Of a DNA stretch of 64,000 nt, positions 60,626-64,000 are shown one piece after another. The stretch spans positions 5,061,620-5,125,619 of the forward strand of contig JAJEKV010000072.1 of NCBI GenBank assembly GCA_021234155.1, read 5' to 3'. Made by a program: the position numbers and the translations under genes. The stretch comes from Isoetes taiwanensis (taxonomy: Eukaryota > Streptophyta > Lycopodiopsida > Isoetales > Isoetaceae). Position 1 is the stretch's first letter, and every line of letters starts with the position of its first letter. The notes under the pieces are model-generated. The model was not told where the DNA came from, did no database searches, and was given only the letters and a program-made list of their open reading frames with translations.

Positions 60626-63257
60626 CACTAGAGTGAGTCGGGTAATGGACCAAAATGGTCCATTTGAAGAGTTCGCTTTAAAATTCATATAAAATCAATG
60701 GTACAAAATCTATTCGAACCCTTCCTAGAAGTTCATATATGGCAGTTATGGTCCATTAGAAATATACCTAAAAATATATATACCTTCGTTCTTGTAAGTT
60801 ATGCTCTAGCAAACTCAGGGGGGTAAAGCACCAAAAGCTTCATGTTTACATAAAGTCAAACCGTCTCATTACAATAATACGATTTTTCAAATTTTTTTAT
60901 TGCCATGATATTTTTCTACACGAGATAAGGAAAATGAAACAAAAACACACATGTCAATCTGAAGTCTGTGAAGAAAGATAGGGCCATTCAAACATGACAA
61001 GGTCAAAACTGCTTTCTGCCTCCTCAGAACCAATTATGGTTCCTAGAAGGCAGTTGTAGTTTAAATACAACAACTTTCACAAGGAAATGCAGTTTAAGCT
61101 AATATTTGATATATAGGCAATTGACAAGTTTCTCCATCCCATAAAAATGTTGTTTGGCCTTGAATTTGATGTTTGACTTTCACTTTGATCTCAATTTTAA
61201 GTAACTTGTAATAATGATTAATATTTCCCCATATAGAGCAAAACTTACTCTATGATGTTCTCCAAAAAATCATAATATGAAAGTTCAAAATGATATGAAA
61301 CCAATGCAAAAACAAGCTCATTAAAAACGCAAAAGACATGGTCACAAGAAATCAAGAAAGGTTTCTGTACCTGAGCCCATTACTGGTCCATAGGTCCATT
61401 TAAAATCAATAACTTTCTTATGTTAATTGACCTCAAGTTGAATTTTGGGATATGAATAGCTTCTGATTTACTTTAGTAATGAAAATATTTGTTGATCATA
61501 ACCTTGAGATTTGGATTAAACTTTATAGCATTAAATTCAAATATGTCTTCTATGTTTATTCTAGATTTATGCCTTGAGATATGACTTTGAAAAATCACAT
61601 TCTCAAAATGTCCCATGTCATGAAATCAATGCAAAAAAATTCAAAGCAAAATATGGAAGTTTATGACTATAAAAAGTCAAGTTAGACTGCTATGTGTGCA
61701 GTTCCACTTGCAGATCATTATTGGTCCACAGATCGAAGTTTAAAAATTAATACGCATAAATATCTTAATCAATTTTGATCTCAACTTTAGAATATAGTTT
61801 ATGCGTACAATTCTCTATAGGATAGAATTAATTGGTTAAACGAGCTTGCATAATTTGAGGGCAATGTTTAAGTAGAAACAACTGTGAATTTATGGGGCAC
61901 TTATTCACCAATTGAATCTACATGGACTTCCACTCACACCTTTCAAAGATTATGTTATCAAAGGTAAGAAACCATGGTATCATTATGGGGACAAAATAGA
62001 TAGAGCTAGTGAGAGATATATGCTCTATACCATTGGTCTAGTTATGGACCATAAATGGTTCATGCTTAATTATACTTGTATCTTTCAAATAATACGTTAT
62101 TTCAATATGAAAACAGAGAGTTATATTGCAAAGGAAGGCTCGCATTCATGAAAATATAGTGTACATGAAAGATGACCTACTTGTAACATTATCCTACTAA
62201 AACTCTAATGATTTGTAGCAGCAATGGATATACCAGTTTTATACTAGTAGAAAATAACCATGTTTCTCCGTATGTTTTTGCAAGAAAGCCACACAACTTA
62301 CATAAGGGACAGATATATATGTCCCTTGTCATATTTTGAACCATTTGAAAGGCTTATTTGGAGGAATATAGCATGCTCTCTACAAAGCTGAGAAAGACGC
62401 ATCAAAGGTAATATGATTTAATTTTTTATTCTTATACTTAAACTTCACGATCTTCACTTTCATTCATCAATAGACATCACTAGCTAGTAAGTGATGAGTT
62501 TTTAGCCTATAATTTTGGAATTAACTCAAATTTTTAGCCTCTAATGTGTTAATCCTATGGTTGTACATCATCTTTAAATCTAGTTAATTGCATGGTTAAA
62601 CCCTAATGACACTATATGCAAGTTGATAAAGTAATTTTCTATGTAGATATAAGAAAAATACAATATTTGTTACCCTCGTGATACTTACAGGTGATGTTTT
62701 TGGAGCATTTTAACATAAAATTTTGTCCTAAATTCTGTATAGGAATTTCTCTTTTAGATTTTGAAGTTGATATAACTTATGAACACTCCAAAAAAACATA
62801 AGCTTGTACTTCATATAATTAAGAACCCATGCCACAAGAACTAAGCCAAAACTTGTAATAATAAGAGAGAAATAATTCCTAAACTGCAAGCAACATTTTT
62901 GAACAAAATAGGGTTTGTCTGCTTCCACAGATGTTAGATGATAGCAACCAAAACTCAAAACATACAAATCAATGTGTTCTATCATAAATAGACAAATACT
63001 CCAATTTTAGCAAGATTTAGGCCTGTTTATGCTTGTCAAATTCTCTAATATTTGAACAATCACTAGAACATATTAGGGAAGTTCATTGGTCTTGAAATTC
63101 TCAAAAAGTCATTAAGAATCAAGTAAAGATTGATATGGTGGCGATATATACTAAAATTGAAACCTCTATTCTCAGATATACTGGTTTAAGTGGCAGTGGG
63201 TAAACTGGACCAATTCTGGTCCATGGGCCAGGAATGGTCCCCGGGACCACTCTAGTG
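60626..63257. mobile_element. TIR element, copy 2 (2.63 kb)
   Basis: Same ends: TTAA then CACTAGAGTG at 60,626, and CTAGTG then TTAA after 63,257. The inner part of the left TIR reads GAGTGAGTCGGG instead of GAGTGGTCAGG. The length is within 5 nt of copy 1 and internal TGGTCC motifs are kept. It shares the host position, so it was duplicated along with its surroundings and is not an independent insertion. Confidence 0.7.
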
Positions 63258-64000
63258 TTAAAGCCCCTGCTCGACATATGAAAAACAACTCGTTGCAGCA
63301 AAAGACATGGAGTAAAACTTACAATATATTTAAAAGAATAAGCAGACCTTTTCTTACCAATAAGATATGTATTATCAGAGTTTTTTTCATGCTCCTGAGC
63401 CGCATAAGCATGGTAACAGATAACATGTTGGCCCCTCGTATTAGCCAAAGCTTATAACCTTTTGAAAGAAAAATGCCAACAACATTAGAAAGCAGAGATA
63501 ATCACAATAGCTGTTTAACACTTCAACAGGAACAAATGTAATAAATAAAATAGATTAACACATTAACATTGATTTCAAAAGCAAATACAATAAATAAAAA
63601 TGATACAAAAAAGATGCAAATGTAGTAAAAAAAAAAAACAGTTGTTACCTCTATATTGATTTCGTAATGATTGTCTCATATTGTTTCCTTCCCTTCATTA
63701 TGTGATGATTTCAAAGTTTCCAGAAAACCTAAGTAGAAGTTTTGCTAAATGAACATGGAAGAAGACCTTTGTTGCTTCGTTGCTAACACTTCCAAATCTA
63801 CAAAAGATATTTATGCAAGATTGTAAAATCCAATGTACAGGGCTGCAGAAATATTGATCACAGATAATCAAAGCTCGTACAATTCAAACTTCTGTTTGCA
63901 AAAGAAGCAAAAATAAAAAGGAAAGCGAATATAACCTTCACCGATAAGCATTGTGCAAGGCCTTGCCTTCTGCAAAATGACTTGTTGCAGGATCTCCACG
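63258..64000 (-). CDS. Copy 2 counterparts of the exon-like pieces at 16.7-17.37 kb
   Basis: The piece ending TTG/GTAAGA lies at about 63,358-63,450. The next piece starts near 63,940 with a clean 5' splice site (ATCG/GTGAAG on the minus strand) and reads openly to the window edge (ALHNAYR at its end). Here copy 2 is better than copy 1. The gene continues beyond the window. Confidence 0.35.

Larger units (their letters stand above)
48690..64000 (+). repeat. Long direct repeat, copy 2, poor quality to about 60,430 and clean after
   Basis: Matches about 1,945-17,370 in order and orientation. From 48.7 to about 60.4 kb it differs by frequent 1-4 base indels and substitutions, so nearly every frame seen in copy 1 is broken. 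From about 60.43 kb to the end differences are rare. Example changes, copy 1 to copy 2: TTTCTGTAA to TTTACGTAA (near 48,758), GTCAGAAAA to GTCGAGGAAAA (near 48,800), ATGCTGCAA to ATCGCGCAA (near 49,483), AAACTGAATAG to AAGCGAGATAG (near 49,718). Most involve CTG or CAG. Confidence 0.9.

Noticed and set aside
1-64000. CRISPR arrays, operons, organellar insertions
   Set aside because: No regularly spaced identical repeats, no bacterial gene order, and no plastid or mitochondrial genes were recognised.

Overview
The window is nuclear DNA of a land plant. Evidence is multi-exon genes with GT-AG introns whose products are plant-specific (an NPG1-related TPR protein and a plastid-type ABCD2 transporter), together with LINE, Ty3/gypsy and TIR elements. 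The L1-type ORF1 protein and the style of the repeats suggest a non-flowering plant, perhaps a fern, but this is a weak inference. There are no prokaryotic operons, CRISPR arrays or rRNA.

Layout. 1-1.9 kb: an ORF1-only LINE remnant. 1.95-17.37 kb: copy 1 of a long direct repeat. It holds a Ty3/gypsy 3' end with its LTR, a plus-strand gene of unknown N-terminal type joined to a HAD/FCP-like phosphatase, and exon-like pieces of an unidentified minus-strand gene interrupted by a 2.63-kb TIR element. 18-21.3 kb: LINE 3' end and small dispersed repeats. 21.4-25.2 kb (minus): ABCD2-like plastid half-transporter in ten exons. 26.3-29.4 kb (minus): NPG1-related (NPGR) gene in five exons. 30-34 kb: no confident gene. 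34.2-34.9 kb (minus) and 36.0-39.6 kb (plus): divergent, broken genes of unknown function. 41-48.07 kb: a LINE with ORF1, endonuclease, reverse transcriptase and poly(A). 48.69-64.0 kb: copy 2 of the long repeat, which runs off the window.

Two signals stand out. First, copy 2 differs from copy 1 mainly by small indels that cluster at CTG/CAG triplets from 48.7 to about 60.4 kb, after which the copies become nearly identical. The same kind of lesion breaks frames in the otherwise conserved ABCD2 and NPGR genes. I read this as unpolished long-read sequence, possibly marked by CHG cytosine methylation, and probably a falsely duplicated haplotype or a recent segmental duplication. Second, introns at two unrelated loci (6.6-9.0 kb and 37.2-38.2 kb) carry many copies of a short GC-rich palindrome of the form TCRCGCC-n-GGCGYGA, which I cannot assign to any known element.

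The two confident housekeeping genes lie in tandem on the minus strand, but nothing in the sequence suggests a functional link between them. Exon limits were set by eye from splice signals and family similarity and should be treated as models.
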